A stretch of DNA of 64,000 nucleotides from Promethearchaeota archaeon (GCA_014728035.1 WJMJ01000108.1:1-64000); one strand, 5' to 3'. Numbered from the stretch's first letter, positions 52,884-61,901 are shown. Translations and numbers: made by a program. The notes: generated by a model from the sequence alone, not told the origin.

Positions 52884-53573
52884 TCATGCTCCAAGAATTA
52901 TCGTTTCGATGAGCAGGTGGAAGAATGAGGTGTTACCCATGTATATGACCATTACCGAGAAAGCGGCTAGTACATAAGCAAACACACTTCGTTCAATCAC
53001 AATGTCATATGCTACATGCGCTGTGATTCCAAGAATGACTTCTGGCAAAATGATGTATATTGCCACTGGGCCAATCATCGCAACATTTTGAGCATACCAT
53101 GAAGGAAGCATCCACATTGTTGCTTCTGCGGATACAAAGATGAACAGTGATAATATTGCTACAACTAGATAAGACATCATATAGGAATGTTTCTTCTGAA
53201 TCTGCCTGCCAATAAACACGATTGTGAATATCGGAATAGTCCAGAGTCCTGCCATATATCCTGATACTGGACCTATTTTGAAAAGTCCGTCCGCTGGAAA
53301 CACTAACACTTCAAGCTCGGATGCTAAAAACCAATCCGGAAATATCATGAATAGACTCACCAGGAATGAAAACGACCACAATGCGATCCAATCACGATGG
53401 CCCCAATAATATCCTCCAATTGGAATCATTAGATTGTAGGCTACTACCAGAAAAAACAATCGCGGTCCAATATCTATTCCTATTGGAAGAATCAGAGCAA
53501 CAGCAGCAAAAATAGCGAACAATCCATGAAGGACCAACAGGTCTCGGATATGTGGTTCTTTAATCATCTCCAT
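52884..53573 (-). CDS. Seven-helix membrane protein, unknown
   Basis: 229 residues from the ATG at 53573 (GAGGAGA 7 bases upstream); the open frame continues upstream but that part would overlap the divergent vWA gene. About seven helices with small loops and a GGYYWGHRDW motif between helices 2 and 3. The pattern of helices with aromatic belts (PDWFLASE, MWMLPSWYA) recalls lycopene-cyclase-like or DUF-type proteins, but I cannot assign it. The stop abuts that of nadE (convergent, no gap). Confidence 0.65.
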   Translation of the reverse strand: MEMIKEPHIRDLLVLHGLFAIFAAVALILPIGIDIGPRLFFLVVAYNLMIPIGGYYWGHRDWIALWSFSFLVSLFMIFPDWFLASELEVLVFPADGLFKIGPVSGYMAGLWTIPIFTIVFIGRQIQKKHSYMMSYLVVAILSLFIFVSAEATMWMLPSWYAQNVAMIGPVAIYIILPEVILGITAHVAYDIVIERSVFAYVLAAFSVMVIYMGNTSFFHLLIETIILGA

Positions 53574-53734
53574 CTTATCATCTCCTCTTTGCCAGATGAA
53601 TACGTATCTATGCAAGATTCTAGCGAAAACCGACTCATAAATTATGGCATTATTTAGAGTAAACATACTTATTTTGCTTCGTGATGGTGTATTTTTCAAA
53701 TATCTGTTTTTAGATAATAACGAGGAAGTAAGCA

Positions 53735-54628
53735 TTGTCAGAAAAACTTGGTCAATTAGACTGTATTTTTGTCGTTGATAATACAGGCTCCATGGGGCCA
53801 TATATTCAAACAGTTCAAGAAAAGATTATTGAAATTATCCGTACAATAAAGAAAGAGGAATTAGTACATCGGCTCCGAGTTGGAGTGGTATCTTATCGAG
53901 ACCATCCTCCTGAGGAAAACACTTTCGTCGTACAATTCCATCATCTCACAAATGATACAAAGAAGATTGAGGAAGCTGTTAGAAGCATGTCTGCTAGTGG
54001 TGGTGGAGATGGACCAGAGGCGGTAGCAGATGGTATTGAGGCTGCCATGAGAATGGAGTATTTGTCAGATGCTGCTAAAGTTATGATTCTTATTGGAGAT
54101 GCTCCGCCGCATGGTGTTGAAGATAGTGATAGATGGAGGAAATGTCCTGAAGGGATAAGTTGGGAGATGGAGATACAGAAGGCATTTGAGAAGGGAATAG
54201 TCATTCATTCAGTAGGCTGTTTCCCTGAGATTGCAAGATATCAAAATGCGGTCAAGACCTTTGAAACGATTGCAAGAACCACAAAGGGGAATTTCTTCCC
54301 TCTCAACAAAGCAGAACTTCTAGTCGAACTAATCACTGGTATTGCCGTGGAGGAGGTAGACAAAATAGCTATCCAGCAGCAGATTCTTGAGGACCTCGGG
54401 GTAAGTGTTGATGAGCTTCCTGCTGATGAAGAACTCACCGCTGATAAGATTGCAGCATTAGCAGTTCGACTTAGATCAAAAGGTGTAACAAGACGTGCAG
54501 TTCATCACACTGTAGATATGTCTGCCGCAGCAGGCGCTCCTAAAGCAGAAACTGTTGAAGTTGCTGAAAAAGAATTGGATGAAGAAGACGTGAAAGAAGC
54601 AATCCGTCAGCTTCGGAAGAAAAGATAA
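53735..54628 (+). CDS. von Willebrand factor A domain protein
   Basis: 297 residues, TTG start with GAGG 9 bases upstream. The vWA domain fills residues 8-200: metal-ion site DNTGSM (15-20, the DxTxS form), Thr/Asp region GDGPEAVADG and IGDAPPHG (second and third MIDAS parts). The C-terminal 90 residues are helical and acidic. It has no signal peptide, so it acts in the cytoplasm, maybe as a metal-dependent adaptor like those serving MoxR ATPases; no MoxR gene is near. A strong terminator follows. Confidence 0.85.
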   Translation: MSEKLGQLDCIFVVDNTGSMGPYIQTVQEKIIEIIRTIKKEELVHRLRVGVVSYRDHPPEENTFVVQFHHLTNDTKKIEEAVRSMSASGGGDGPEAVADGIEAAMRMEYLSDAAKVMILIGDAPPHGVEDSDRWRKCPEGISWEMEIQKAFEKGIVIHSVGCFPEIARYQNAVKTFETIARTTKGNFFPLNKAELLVELITGIAVEEVDKIAIQQQILEDLGVSVDELPADEELTADKIAALAVRLRSKGVTRRAVHHTVDMSAAAGAPKAETVEVAEKELDEEDVKEAIRQLRKKR

Positions 54629-54642
54629 TCTACTTTAATTCA

Positions 54643-54663
54643 GGTTCGTATCATATACGAACC
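54643..54663. terminator. Strong hairpin after the vWA gene
   Basis: GGTTCGTAT / ATACGAACC, 9-bp perfect stem with a 3-base loop, 14 bases after the stop and followed by TTCCTATATT. It could also end transcripts of the minus-strand relic to its right. Confidence 0.75.
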
Positions 54664-54936
54664 TTCCTATATTCTAACAATCTTTGAAGAATTTCACGGG
54701 AAATGATACTCGAGTAAGATTCAATTTCACCTAGTAGCTGAATATGTCGAGAACCATAAAGTTGGTGGTTTCGGTCCGCAGAGCAACTGGTAGGAGGGGG
54801 GAGTTTTCCTCGTGGACAGGGAATTCCTGTTCATATACGATTTTGACCACAATGAGGGCATGTTCCACCTTCCTCTCGTATTGAGAAGAGGTTTACAGAA
54901 ACTAGGTGCCCTGCAGCCTCGACCACCACTATAATT
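54651..54936 (-). pseudogene. GC-rich relic: broken zinc-ribbon gene or structured RNA
   Basis: No intact gene fits the 400 bases 54629-55032. On the minus strand one frame reads EEGGTCPHCGQNRI, then TGA (54831-54833), then continues in the same frame as TGIPCPRGKLPP and a helical end (LLGEIESYSSIISREIL) to a stop at 54651. That would be a zinc-ribbon protein with one nonsense codon. The same DNA (about 54757-54930) is visibly more GC-rich than its surroundings. It also folds: GGACAGG/CCTGTTC, GGGCA/TGCCC, CACCT/AGGTG, GGTGGT/ACCACC. So a non-coding RNA is an alternative. Confidence 0.3.
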
Positions 54937-55032
54937 CATGCATATCTTCCTAATATCTTCTTTGTTTTATTGTATATTTTCCACTACCGTATCATTCAAT
55001 TCATCAAAAGAATATGGTAATGTGGTAATCAT

Positions 55033-55473
55033 ATGACTGAGGAACACAGGTACGAGTTAGAAAGTGAGTTTGTCAGAGAAAAGATTGTTAGAATATCGAT
55101 TTCTGGCAAACCCGAATTCGAGGTTGCGACTCCACCAGATTTCTGGGAAGATTCTCCTAAAGGAATGTTGTCTCCTGAAGATCTGTTCTTAGCATCAGCA
55201 GTTTCTTGCTACGGAGTGTCTCTCTCTGGAGTTTCAAAACGATATCATGCAGATTTTATTTCCTTTAAGATATCAGCTCATGGGCATTTGAAGAAAGGTG
55301 ATTACGGTTGGGAATTTGCTGAGATTACTATAGAAGTAATTATTACAGTTCCCACATCAAAGGATAAGAAGAAAATGGAGAAGGCAGCAGATCGTGCACA
55401 CAAGTATTGCGTTGTTTCAAACTCCATGAAATGCCCAGTTCATCTGAATGCAGATGTGATTATTGAAAATTAA
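55033..55473 (+). CDS. OsmC/Ohr-family peroxide-linked protein, copy 1
   Basis: 146 residues. OsmC fold with both redox cysteines: Cys59 in SPEDLFLASAVSCY and Cys126 in the KYCVVSNS helix, plus Cys134. OsmC proteins reduce organic or fatty-acid peroxides as dimers using thiols such as lipoate. It starts 60 bases before its paralogue's start region, separated by a dyad. With many acyl-CoA enzymes in the window, a role in lipid hydroperoxide removal is reasonable. Confidence 0.85.
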   Translation: MTEEHRYELESEFVREKIVRISISGKPEFEVATPPDFWEDSPKGMLSPEDLFLASAVSCYGVSLSGVSKRYHADFISFKISAHGHLKKGDYGWEFAEITIEVIITVPTSKDKKKMEKAADRAHKYCVVSNSMKCPVHLNADVIIEN

Positions 55474-55496
55474 CAGTTACCAAATGTAACAATATT

Positions 55497-55514
55497 TAAG
55501 TTAAGGATAACTTA
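55497..55514. promoter_or_regulatory. Perfect dyad at the promoter of the second OsmC gene
   Basis: TAAGTTA-AGGA-TAACTTA, perfect 7-bp arms, overlapping a TATA-like ATATTTAA and ending 18 bases before the ATG at 55533. A smaller GTTAC/GTAAC hairpin (55476-55490) just upstream may terminate the first OsmC gene. Confidence 0.5.
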
Positions 55515-55532
55515 GCAGTCATGGTTTAGGTT

Positions 55533-55967
55533 ATGACTGAACACAAATATGCATTGCAAGCTGAAACTACAGATGACCATATTGTTACCGTATCCATGGA
55601 GGGAATGGATGATTTTGAAGTAACGAGTGCGCCTGACTGGTATCCTGATGCCAAAGAAGGATTATTTTCTCCGCAGACCATGTTTGTTTCTGCATCAGCA
55701 TCCTGTCTTATCTTGTCTGTTTTCAAGGCTGCAAAACGTCTTCACACTGACTTCAAACACATTTCAATTGATGCATTAGGAACTATGGGCGAAAATGATG
55801 ACGTCTGGTCTTTTGCTAAGATTGAACTTAAGGTAAAAGCAGTAGTAGAAAATGAAGGTCAAATAGATAAGATCTCCAGAGCAATTGATTTGGCTCATAA
55901 GACTTGCCCAATTGCCAACACATTGAAGTGTCCTACTATTATCAATAAGGAGATTATTGTAGGTTAA
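55533..55967 (+). CDS. OsmC/Ohr-family protein, copy 2
   Basis: 144 residues, a paralogue of the previous gene (HKYALQAETTDDHIVTVSMEG compared with HRYELESEFVREKIVRISISG). The cysteines Cys58 (FVSASASCLI) and Cys125 (HKTCPIANT) are kept. It has its own promoter with an operator-like dyad, so the two copies may be expressed under different conditions even though they lie in tandem. Confidence 0.85.
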   Translation: MTEHKYALQAETTDDHIVTVSMEGMDDFEVTSAPDWYPDAKEGLFSPQTMFVSASASCLILSVFKAAKRLHTDFKHISIDALGTMGENDDVWSFAKIELKVKAVVENEGQIDKISRAIDLAHKTCPIANTLKCPTIINKEIIVG

Positions 55968-56021
55968 TCGTAATCAATGAGGATGCCAGATTTACTTTTG
56001 ACAAACGATTGTTCTCTGGCA

Positions 56022-56411
56022 TCATTCATTATTTTCTTCAAGTTGTGGTAAAGGGATTTCTGCGGTAAATTCGTTTCCACAAGTACAGCTGAGACCAACA
56101 GACCATTTCTTCGGAACTGGTACCTTGAATTCTTCAATGACTTCTTTTAGACTGTTTCGAATTCCTGATATGAGTCTAACGTAGGCACCGGATAATCTCT
56201 GCACTTCTTCTGCGAAATCCAAATCTGAAATGAAGTACTGGAACGCTTCTTTGCATTCTGGACAAGTAGTCAGAAGCATGTTAGTATGATCTTGGCATTT
56301 TTCGCAAATTACTTCAGAACGGGTCATTTCTGGTGCTATAGCTACATCAATTGTGTGATGAATTTTATTTCCACACACACTACAATACTGTCTAAATGAG
56401 AACTCTGGCAT
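56022..56411 (-). CDS. Multi-zinc-ribbon small protein
   Basis: 129 residues with four Cys pairs: YCSVCGNK (10-13), ICEKCQDH (35-38), TCPECKE (50-53) and LSCTCGNE (near 108-110). They would make two zinc ribbons, the first built of pairs 1 and 2 or 1 and 3. A helical middle (65-95) lies between. There is no known family; such proteins in archaea are often RNA-, ribosome- or transcription-linked. It is divergent from the next gene. Confidence 0.7.
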   Translation of the reverse strand: MPEFSFRQYCSVCGNKIHHTIDVAIAPEMTRSEVICEKCQDHTNMLLTTCPECKEAFQYFISDLDFAEEVQRLSGAYVRLISGIRNSLKEVIEEFKVPVPKKWSVGLSCTCGNEFTAEIPLPQLEENNE

Positions 56412-56510
56412 CTTTTTTTCTCCTATCCTAGTAAGTAAGCAAGCCCTCTAAAAGTATAACGTATATGAATTTCGAGAATTGTTATATGGTATTACCCTTG
56501 CTAAATCAAT

Positions 56511-57122
56511 ATGGAAACTCAACCAAATACAGATGGAAAAATAGAGAACCAGCTCAAGTCTTTGTTTGAAGATAATAAAGCATGGGGGGTTCTCTGTCTT
56601 GTTCTATCCATTATCCTTTGTTACTACTGGGGAATTAATTCCTTACTTACTGAAGTTCCAATCATAATAGTACTTGGTTGTGTTGGTGGCATCGTCCTTT
56701 ATACCCAGTCTCTTCCGTATTGGAGAATCACTTCTTCCAGGAACCACTCAAAATTGTTTATCAAGAGTGCATATTCATGGACGAATGCTATCGATGTAGC
56801 AATCGGTCATTCAATTTCTTTTACCTTACTCTGGTTTGTAACTCGCAGTGGTTTTCTAGAACCCTATCCCGCCCAAGTGGTCGGAACCATTGCAATCATA
56901 TTGTATGTGTTAGTTGTCCCTCTACCATTATTTCTTAGCAGATTGCCAAGAGTTTCATTTTTCAAGACTACTGCAGTAATTGAATATTCCGAACAATCAA
57001 TCATTGTAGATTCTTATGATATTCATCCATTTGATAAGCTTGCTAAAGTTGAGTCTCCAAAGAGAATATTGCATGACTTTCTCATTACGAAGGACCTCGA
57101 AAAAGATAGACTGCAATCCTAA
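56511..57122 (+). CDS. Membrane protein with four helices, unknown
   Basis: 203 residues. A soluble start of 24 residues, helices at about 26-44, 48-66, 95-115 and 122-142, then a cytoplasmic C-terminal part of 55 residues with beta character (TAVIEYSEQSIIVDSYDIH). The repeating helix pairs recall small archaeal channel-like proteins, but no motif is diagnostic. It is convergent with the methyltransferase gene, 8 bases between stops. Confidence 0.6.
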   Translation: METQPNTDGKIENQLKSLFEDNKAWGVLCLVLSIILCYYWGINSLLTEVPIIIVLGCVGGIVLYTQSLPYWRITSSRNHSKLFIKSAYSWTNAIDVAIGHSISFTLLWFVTRSGFLEPYPAQVVGTIAIILYVLVVPLPLFLSRLPRVSFFKTTAVIEYSEQSIIVDSYDIHPFDKLAKVESPKRILHDFLITKDLEKDRLQS

Positions 57123-57130
57123 GAGAGATG

Positions 57131-57847
57131 TCAGACTCTCTTCTCAAGAACACCAACATAGAGACCTGCTTCTCCATCGAATTTTCTCTTGATTGTCCAT
57201 CCTGCTTGGTTAGCAATCAATTCCATATCTTTCTCATCAACCATTAATAGGCTGAACCAATCCCCAATTGCTTCTTTGTATCGGATTCTTATTGTGACAT
57301 ATCCTGGTGGTAGATTCTGTTCTCGGTTCTTTTGATGGTATTTTATGTGTGCTTCGTTATCTGTGCTTTCTGGGTTTCTGCTACAAGCTAGAATAATTGC
57401 ATTATCTGTTGATATTCTATAAATGTCCTTTAACATTTTTACAATCTTATGGGTCTCGCCAAGGATTCCAAAATTATTCCCAAATAGCACAATTGTGTCA
57501 AATGTATTCTTTGGATAATCCATTTCAGCAGCTGACATAAGACTAACGTTTTGCAAGCCTCTTTTCTTACATGCTTCTATTGCAGACGGAGAATTATCGA
57601 TACCTGTTCCCTCAATTCCAATCTTTTTGAGATATTGTAATACGCGTCCTGCACCACAACCAATATCGAGTACTTTCCCTCTTGCCAATTTTATTGCGTT
57701 TCTCTCACAACTGAACCAATCTTGTATTGGAGCTGAATATTGCTTGACTGAACCTTTTGTCGTGTATCCATCATCTCGTTCAATTTCATATTCATCTTCG
57801 AATCCAGACAGTGCATCTTCCATAATCTTTCCAAAGACATCTTGCAT
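57131..57847 (-). CDS. Class I SAM-dependent methyltransferase
   Basis: 238 residues. The Rossmann methyltransferase signature is clear: motif I VLDIGCGAGRVLQYL (about 57-71), the acidic end of strand 2 GTGIDNSPSA, and motif IV-like FDTIVLFGNNFG. The N-terminal 45 residues may form a lid. The substrate is unknown; the layout matches small-molecule methyltransferases (UbiE/COQ5-like). No neighbours hint at a pathway. Confidence 0.82.
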   Translation of the reverse strand: MQDVFGKIMEDALSGFEDEYEIERDDGYTTKGSVKQYSAPIQDWFSCERNAIKLARGKVLDIGCGAGRVLQYLKKIGIEGTGIDNSPSAIEACKKRGLQNVSLMSAAEMDYPKNTFDTIVLFGNNFGILGETHKIVKMLKDIYRISTDNAIILACSRNPESTDNEAHIKYHQKNREQNLPPGYVTIRIRYKEAIGDWFSLLMVDEKDMELIANQAGWTIKRKFDGEAGLYVGVLEKRV

Positions 57848-57898
57848 ACGGATAATCTACTTTTCTAAAAAATAAAGATGTCCATATTACAGTAGAAA

Positions 57899-59164
57899 TC
57901 AGATGGTATCAAATACAATCGCCCAGAATTCCCGCTCAGACACTCCAGTTCTCAGCTCCTGAAGATCCTCTTTTATTGTATCAAATTGGTCTTTTGATTG
58001 TCCTTTTTTCAAATCTTCATGAGTTATTTTAACACGATCTGTTATCTGTCTGATTTCTTCTTGGGTCGCACTAATTCCTCCCATCTTGAGGAGGTACTCT
58101 ACGAAATGTCGTCCTACAAATTTTCCAAGATGGAACTCTCGTCGGCGTCCTATTCTAGTTGGGCTTATGGGCTCATATGTCATAGAATGAGTCAATTGCC
58201 CATGAGAATGTATTCCGCTAGAATGAGTAAATGCATTGTCACCAGTTATTGCTTTATGAAGGGGTAATGGCACCATGAAGTGCTTTTCTACGAGTTTTGA
58301 TAATCTGTAGATCTTTTCCGTATCGATTCCCGTATCAACCTGATAGAGTTCTTCTATGGACATGACAACTTCTTCGAATGCTGCATTACCAGCTCTCTCT
58401 CCGTATCCGTTGACACATACATGTGTATAGGTCGCTCCCTCTTCAACAGCAGCGAGTGTATTTGCACATGCTAGTCCAAAGTCATTGTGACAATGCACTG
58501 CAATGGGTACCTTGTATTTGCTCTTCTTCCAAAGTTGACTCTTGATTTCTCGCATTATGTGTTTCATAACCAATGGTCTAACAAATCCAACAGTATCTGC
58601 CACGCAGATTTTGTGTGCACCAGCATCTATCGCGGTTTTATACGCTTGGCAGAGAAAATCAATATCACTTCTAGTTGAATCTTCTGCAATGTAATCAATT
58701 GTCACTCCATGCTCTTTCCCATATTCAACGCATCTAGCCAAACGTTCAAGCATATCTTCTCTTGTCATTCGGAGCTGATATTTCAGTCTAAAATCTGAAG
58801 TAGCGATGAAGATGGGAATTTCCTCTACTCCTGCATCTATGCATGCGTCAATATCAGAAATGACTGCACGAGCAGGTGCACCAACTATGGCTTTTTCCAA
58901 CCCCTCTCGTGCAATCGTTGCAACGGCTTTTTGTTCTTCTTCACTGACAGCAGGAAATCCTACTACAACAATGCTTGTTCCAATCTCATCTAGCATTTTA
59001 GCTATTTCGATCTTCTCATCAATCGTAAGAGCAACACCGGGAGTCTGTTCTCCATCACGGAGTGTTTCATCCCAGATATGAATCCTCTTGGGTAGCGAAT
59101 CCGGTCGGGTTTCTCCTACCCGGTTGTAATTCACTGCTAAACCTGCTTTTTCGAGATTTTCCAT
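57899..59164 (-). CDS. Homocitrate / 2-isopropylmalate synthase family enzyme
   Basis: 421 residues. HMGL-like TIM barrel with the acetyl-CoA Claisen site: DETLRDGEQTPG (32-43), metal-binding HCHNDFG (224-230) and the lid HSSGIHSHGQ (about residue 316). The enzyme joins acetyl-CoA to a 2-oxo acid. It ends about 100 residues earlier than full LeuA and so lacks most of the LeuA regulatory domain. That favours a homocitrate or citramalate synthase, or a feedback-free isopropylmalate synthase. Together with leuBCD in this window it would complete one 2-oxoacid elongation cycle, but the genes are 43 kb apart. Confidence 0.85.
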   Translation of the reverse strand: MENLEKAGLAVNYNRVGETRPDSLPKRIHIWDETLRDGEQTPGVALTIDEKIEIAKMLDEIGTSIVVVGFPAVSEEEQKAVATIAREGLEKAIVGAPARAVISDIDACIDAGVEEIPIFIATSDFRLKYQLRMTREDMLERLARCVEYGKEHGVTIDYIAEDSTRSDIDFLCQAYKTAIDAGAHKICVADTVGFVRPLVMKHIMREIKSQLWKKSKYKVPIAVHCHNDFGLACANTLAAVEEGATYTHVCVNGYGERAGNAAFEEVVMSIEELYQVDTGIDTEKIYRLSKLVEKHFMVPLPLHKAITGDNAFTHSSGIHSHGQLTHSMTYEPISPTRIGRRREFHLGKFVGRHFVEYLLKMGGISATQEEIRQITDRVKITHEDLKKGQSKDQFDTIKEDLQELRTGVSEREFWAIVFDTI

Positions 59165-59211
59165 TGTGTCGAACTTCCCAGAGTCTGTCTGATATATCCT
59201 ACCGTTCGCCT

Positions 59212-59760
59212 TTATTCAAATCGGTATATACCTACTTCAGGAAGCTTCTTGATTCCTTCATCCAATGCAGAAATTTGTTTCTCATATTCTGCTTTGTCAA
59301 TTGAACCTGCATCAAGGGCTTTCTTTGCTTTTCCCTTCTTGTAGTCTAATCTTGCATGTTCATTGTGAATCAATCTTAGAGAGGTTTCAATTACTGGTTT
59401 AGCTCCAACTTTTTCACCAATACCTTCAAGCATTGGCTTCCAGCATATTTCCTCGATGTGCCAAGCATATTCGAGTCCTCTCTCCCGGATTCGATTCCAG
59501 AGGGGACAATCTCTGACTTTGATTGTTGATTGTTCAAGCTCTGTATCAAGACCTATTGCAGTAAGGAGGGTGTGAGCAATCTTTGCTGCTGAATTTGCAC
59601 CTTTCCCTTCAGCATCTTCAGCTGCTTCGGATCCCATTTCTTTGAAACCACGCATATATCCATCGTACATGGATAGAGGTCCAGTATTATCTCTGAGTCC
59701 CCACCACATGCCATCAAGCACTGTTACGAAGGCTTTTCGAAGAGTTTCTAATTCACTCAT
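59212..59760 (-). CDS. Uncharacterised soluble protein in a nitroreductase operon
   Basis: 182 residues from the ATG at 59760 (GGAGTGA upstream; the site overlaps the stop of the nitroreductase). It is mostly helical with two Trp-rich parts (VLDGMWWGLRD, CPLWNRIRERGLEYAWHIEEICWKPM) and two cysteines at about 92 and 115. It may bind a small ligand or heme/flavin. I do not recognise the family. Co-transcription with the nitroreductase suggests a linked redox role. Confidence 0.6.
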   Translation of the reverse strand: MSELETLRKAFVTVLDGMWWGLRDNTGPLSMYDGYMRGFKEMGSEAAEDAEGKGANSAAKIAHTLLTAIGLDTELEQSTIKVRDCPLWNRIRERGLEYAWHIEEICWKPMLEGIGEKVGAKPVIETSLRLIHNEHARLDYKKGKAKKALDAGSIDKAEYEKQISALDEGIKKLPEVGIYRFE

Positions 59761-59765
59761 TATGA

Positions 59766-60509
59766 TCACTCCTTTACTTTGAATGGTTTTCCCCACTTAT
59801 TCAGAAAAGCTACCTCTTCTGGTGGTTGTCTTGGTGGACCAAGTGTTCTCTCAAACTTTGGGTATCCTACAGTTAAACATAGAATTGGTTTCCAATGTGG
59901 TAGAGGAACATCTAGCTTTCTACTAATCTCTTCTATATCATCAAAGTGGTCTAATTGCACTGATGAAACACAAGTTCCCAACCCCAAGGATGCGGCTGCA
60001 AGTGCCATGTTTTGCATCATCATGGATCCAGCTATCACCGCATGTCGTGGACCAGACCACCCATAAACTCCTCCTGTTCCTCGCAGGGTGGGTTGAGAGT
60101 TACCAACATGGGTTTGGTCAATGCACAGAACTAGTAATACCGGAGCTCCAAATGTTTCTGGTTCGCCTTTGATGTATTCGAACCTTGCTCCAGAAATAAG
60201 AATATCAATAGTTCTTTCGCGTGATGCTTTGGATCGGATATAGTCCAATCTTCGTTCAAGTTCTTCTCGAGGTGTTGCACGACCGAATAATAGGATTGTT
60301 CTATCAACGGCTTTTTGCCCGATGAATTTCTGTAATTCCTTGTCTCGTACAACTACTACACGCCATGGCTGTTGATTTTCAGCACTGGGCGCGTAGCCAC
60401 CTGCTTCAATTATCTTATGGATGAGTTCGTCAGAGACATCCTTTTCGGTGTCATAATCCCGAATTGCACGTCTGTTCTTAATCATCCTGATGACTTCATT
60501 GTCTTTCAA
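59766..60509 (-). CDS. Nitroreductase-family flavoprotein
   Basis: 247 residues, TTG start with GGAG 8 bases upstream. It has the FMN-binding opening NRRAIRDYD, AGGYAPSAENQQPWR and the later GLGTCVSSVQLDHF plus the closing CLTVGYP. Members form FMN dimers that reduce nitro compounds, quinones or enones, or act in dehalogenation and cobalamin lower-ligand formation. Two inserted segments (about 75-105 and 130-150) extend the core. It is first in a two-gene operon. Confidence 0.87.
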   Translation of the reverse strand: MKDNEVIRMIKNRRAIRDYDTEKDVSDELIHKIIEAGGYAPSAENQQPWRVVVVRDKELQKFIGQKAVDRTILLFGRATPREELERRLDYIRSKASRERTIDILISGARFEYIKGEPETFGAPVLLVLCIDQTHVGNSQPTLRGTGGVYGWSGPRHAVIAGSMMMQNMALAAASLGLGTCVSSVQLDHFDDIEEISRKLDVPLPHWKPILCLTVGYPKFERTLGPPRQPPEEVAFLNKWGKPFKVKE

Positions 60510-60630
60510 AGATGGGTCTCTCCATCGAATGATGAATGACGTTCAAAGAATGCGGATTCTTAAGTTTGGCGGAAGCAGTCAACACTGATACCGCTAAATG
60601 TGATACTACTACTCAAAAATAAAGTGAAGA

Positions 60631-60655
60631 ATCGAGCAGGCCAAGCCCGCTCGAT
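60631..60655 (-). terminator. Terminator of the second acyl-CoA dehydrogenase gene
   Basis: ATCGAGC / GCTCGAT, 7-bp stem with an inner GGC/GCC pair, 11 bases after the minus-strand stop. On the minus strand it is followed by TTCACTTTATTTTTGAG. Confidence 0.75.
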
Positions 60656-60666
60656 ATCAATTATCT

Positions 60667-61869
60667 CTAGAATACTGGAGAATCTTTTCCGTCATACTTA
60701 ACATGGAAACCAGTATCAAGATTGATACTCTCTTTGAGGATTATTCCACCAGCAACAACTCTTTGTACCTGATTGGTTCCCTCATAGATCTGGAGTAATT
60801 TTGCATCTCGCATCAGTTTCTCTACTGGATATTCACTCAAGTAGCCATAACCACCCATGATTTGAACAGCATCAGTAGCGTTCTTCATGGCGGCATCAGA
60901 GGCAAAGAATTTAGCGTAGGATGAGTCCTTTGAAACGGGAAGGTCTCTATCTGCTAGCCATGCTGCATACCGTGTCAATAATCGTGCAGCTGCAACTCTT
61001 GAACCCATATCTGCAAGTTTGAAACTGATTCCTTGGAATCTACCAATTGGTTGTCCGAACTGATGTCTGATATTCGCAAACCTAGCAGCTTCATCAAGTG
61101 CGCGTTGGGCAACACCAGTTGCAATAGCTGCAATTCCAGCACGAGTTTTATCTAAGGTTTTCATTGCAATCTTAAAACCCTCTCCTTCAGCACCAACAAG
61201 ACAATCTTGTGGTACTCGAACATCTTCAAAGATGATTTCAGACTGAACCGAGTTTAGCTGACCCATTTTATTTTCAATATGACCTACCTTGACACCCTTT
61301 TTCTTGGGAATCATAAATACAGATAGTCCCTTGTGCTTCAGTTCTGGCTGGGTTGATGCAAATACGGTGAATAGCTCCGCTTGCGGGCCATTGGTAATGA
61401 AGCACTTCGTACCATTGATGACATACTCATCGCCATCACGTTCAGCACGAGTTGCTACACCTGCAGCATCAGAACCGGCTTTTCTTTCAGTAAGACAGAA
61501 AGCACCAAATTTCGCATCCTTTCCAGTAATGAGGGGTTGAACATATTTCTTGAGTTGGTCAACAGTCGCACCAATTACAAGTGGGGCAAAAGCTAAATTG
61601 TTACACATTATTGATGTTGCAATTCCTGAGCATCCATATCCTGTTGCTTCCGAAACAAAGGTTTCAGCCAACAGTGACATCCCAGGACCACCAGCTTCCT
61701 TCGGAATGTGTAAATTCATTAGTCCTGCTTCATAGGCCTTTTGAACCACTTCAGCTGGAAACTCGTTCTTCTTCTCAAGCAAATGTGCTTTTGGAGTAAT
61801 GTGCTCTTTTGTAAAAGCCTTAGCTTTTTCATAAAGCTCTTGTTCCTCTTTTGTTAGTGAGAAGTCCAT
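60667..61869 (-). CDS. Acyl-CoA dehydrogenase, short/medium-chain type
   Basis: 400 residues. It has the family marks FCLTERKAGSDAAG, KCFITNGPQAELF, IRHQFGQPIG, MGGYGYLSEYPVEKLMRDAKLLQIYEGTNQVQ. The catalytic base is Glu363 in the YEGT loop. FAD-dependent oxidation of acyl-CoA, electrons to ETF. It is transcribed divergently from the thiolase/DUF35 operon at 62036, so the two share a regulatory region and probably a pathway (short-chain acyl-CoA oxidation). GAGG lies before the ATG. Confidence 0.94.
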   Translation of the reverse strand: MDFSLTKEEQELYEKAKAFTKEHITPKAHLLEKKNEFPAEVVQKAYEAGLMNLHIPKEAGGPGMSLLAETFVSEATGYGCSGIATSIMCNNLAFAPLVIGATVDQLKKYVQPLITGKDAKFGAFCLTERKAGSDAAGVATRAERDGDEYVINGTKCFITNGPQAELFTVFASTQPELKHKGLSVFMIPKKKGVKVGHIENKMGQLNSVQSEIIFEDVRVPQDCLVGAEGEGFKIAMKTLDKTRAGIAAIATGVAQRALDEAARFANIRHQFGQPIGRFQGISFKLADMGSRVAAARLLTRYAAWLADRDLPVSKDSSYAKFFASDAAMKNATDAVQIMGGYGYLSEYPVEKLMRDAKLLQIYEGTNQVQRVVAGGIILKESINLDTGFHVKYDGKDSPVF

Positions 61870-61901
61870 TGTAATTCCTCTGAGTGTCGAAATGTTTCGT
61901 G

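Noticed and set aside
54757..54930. RNase P RNA candidate (GAGGAAAACTCC on the minus strand, ACAGAAA on the plus strand)
   Set aside because: The two motifs lie on opposite strands and the other conserved parts are missing; kept only as an unassigned GC-rich island.
54727..54939. 70-codon minus-strand frame starting MNYSGGRGC
   Set aside because: It runs in a different frame from the more protein-like zinc-ribbon reading and its codon use is odd; I treat the area as a relic or RNA instead.
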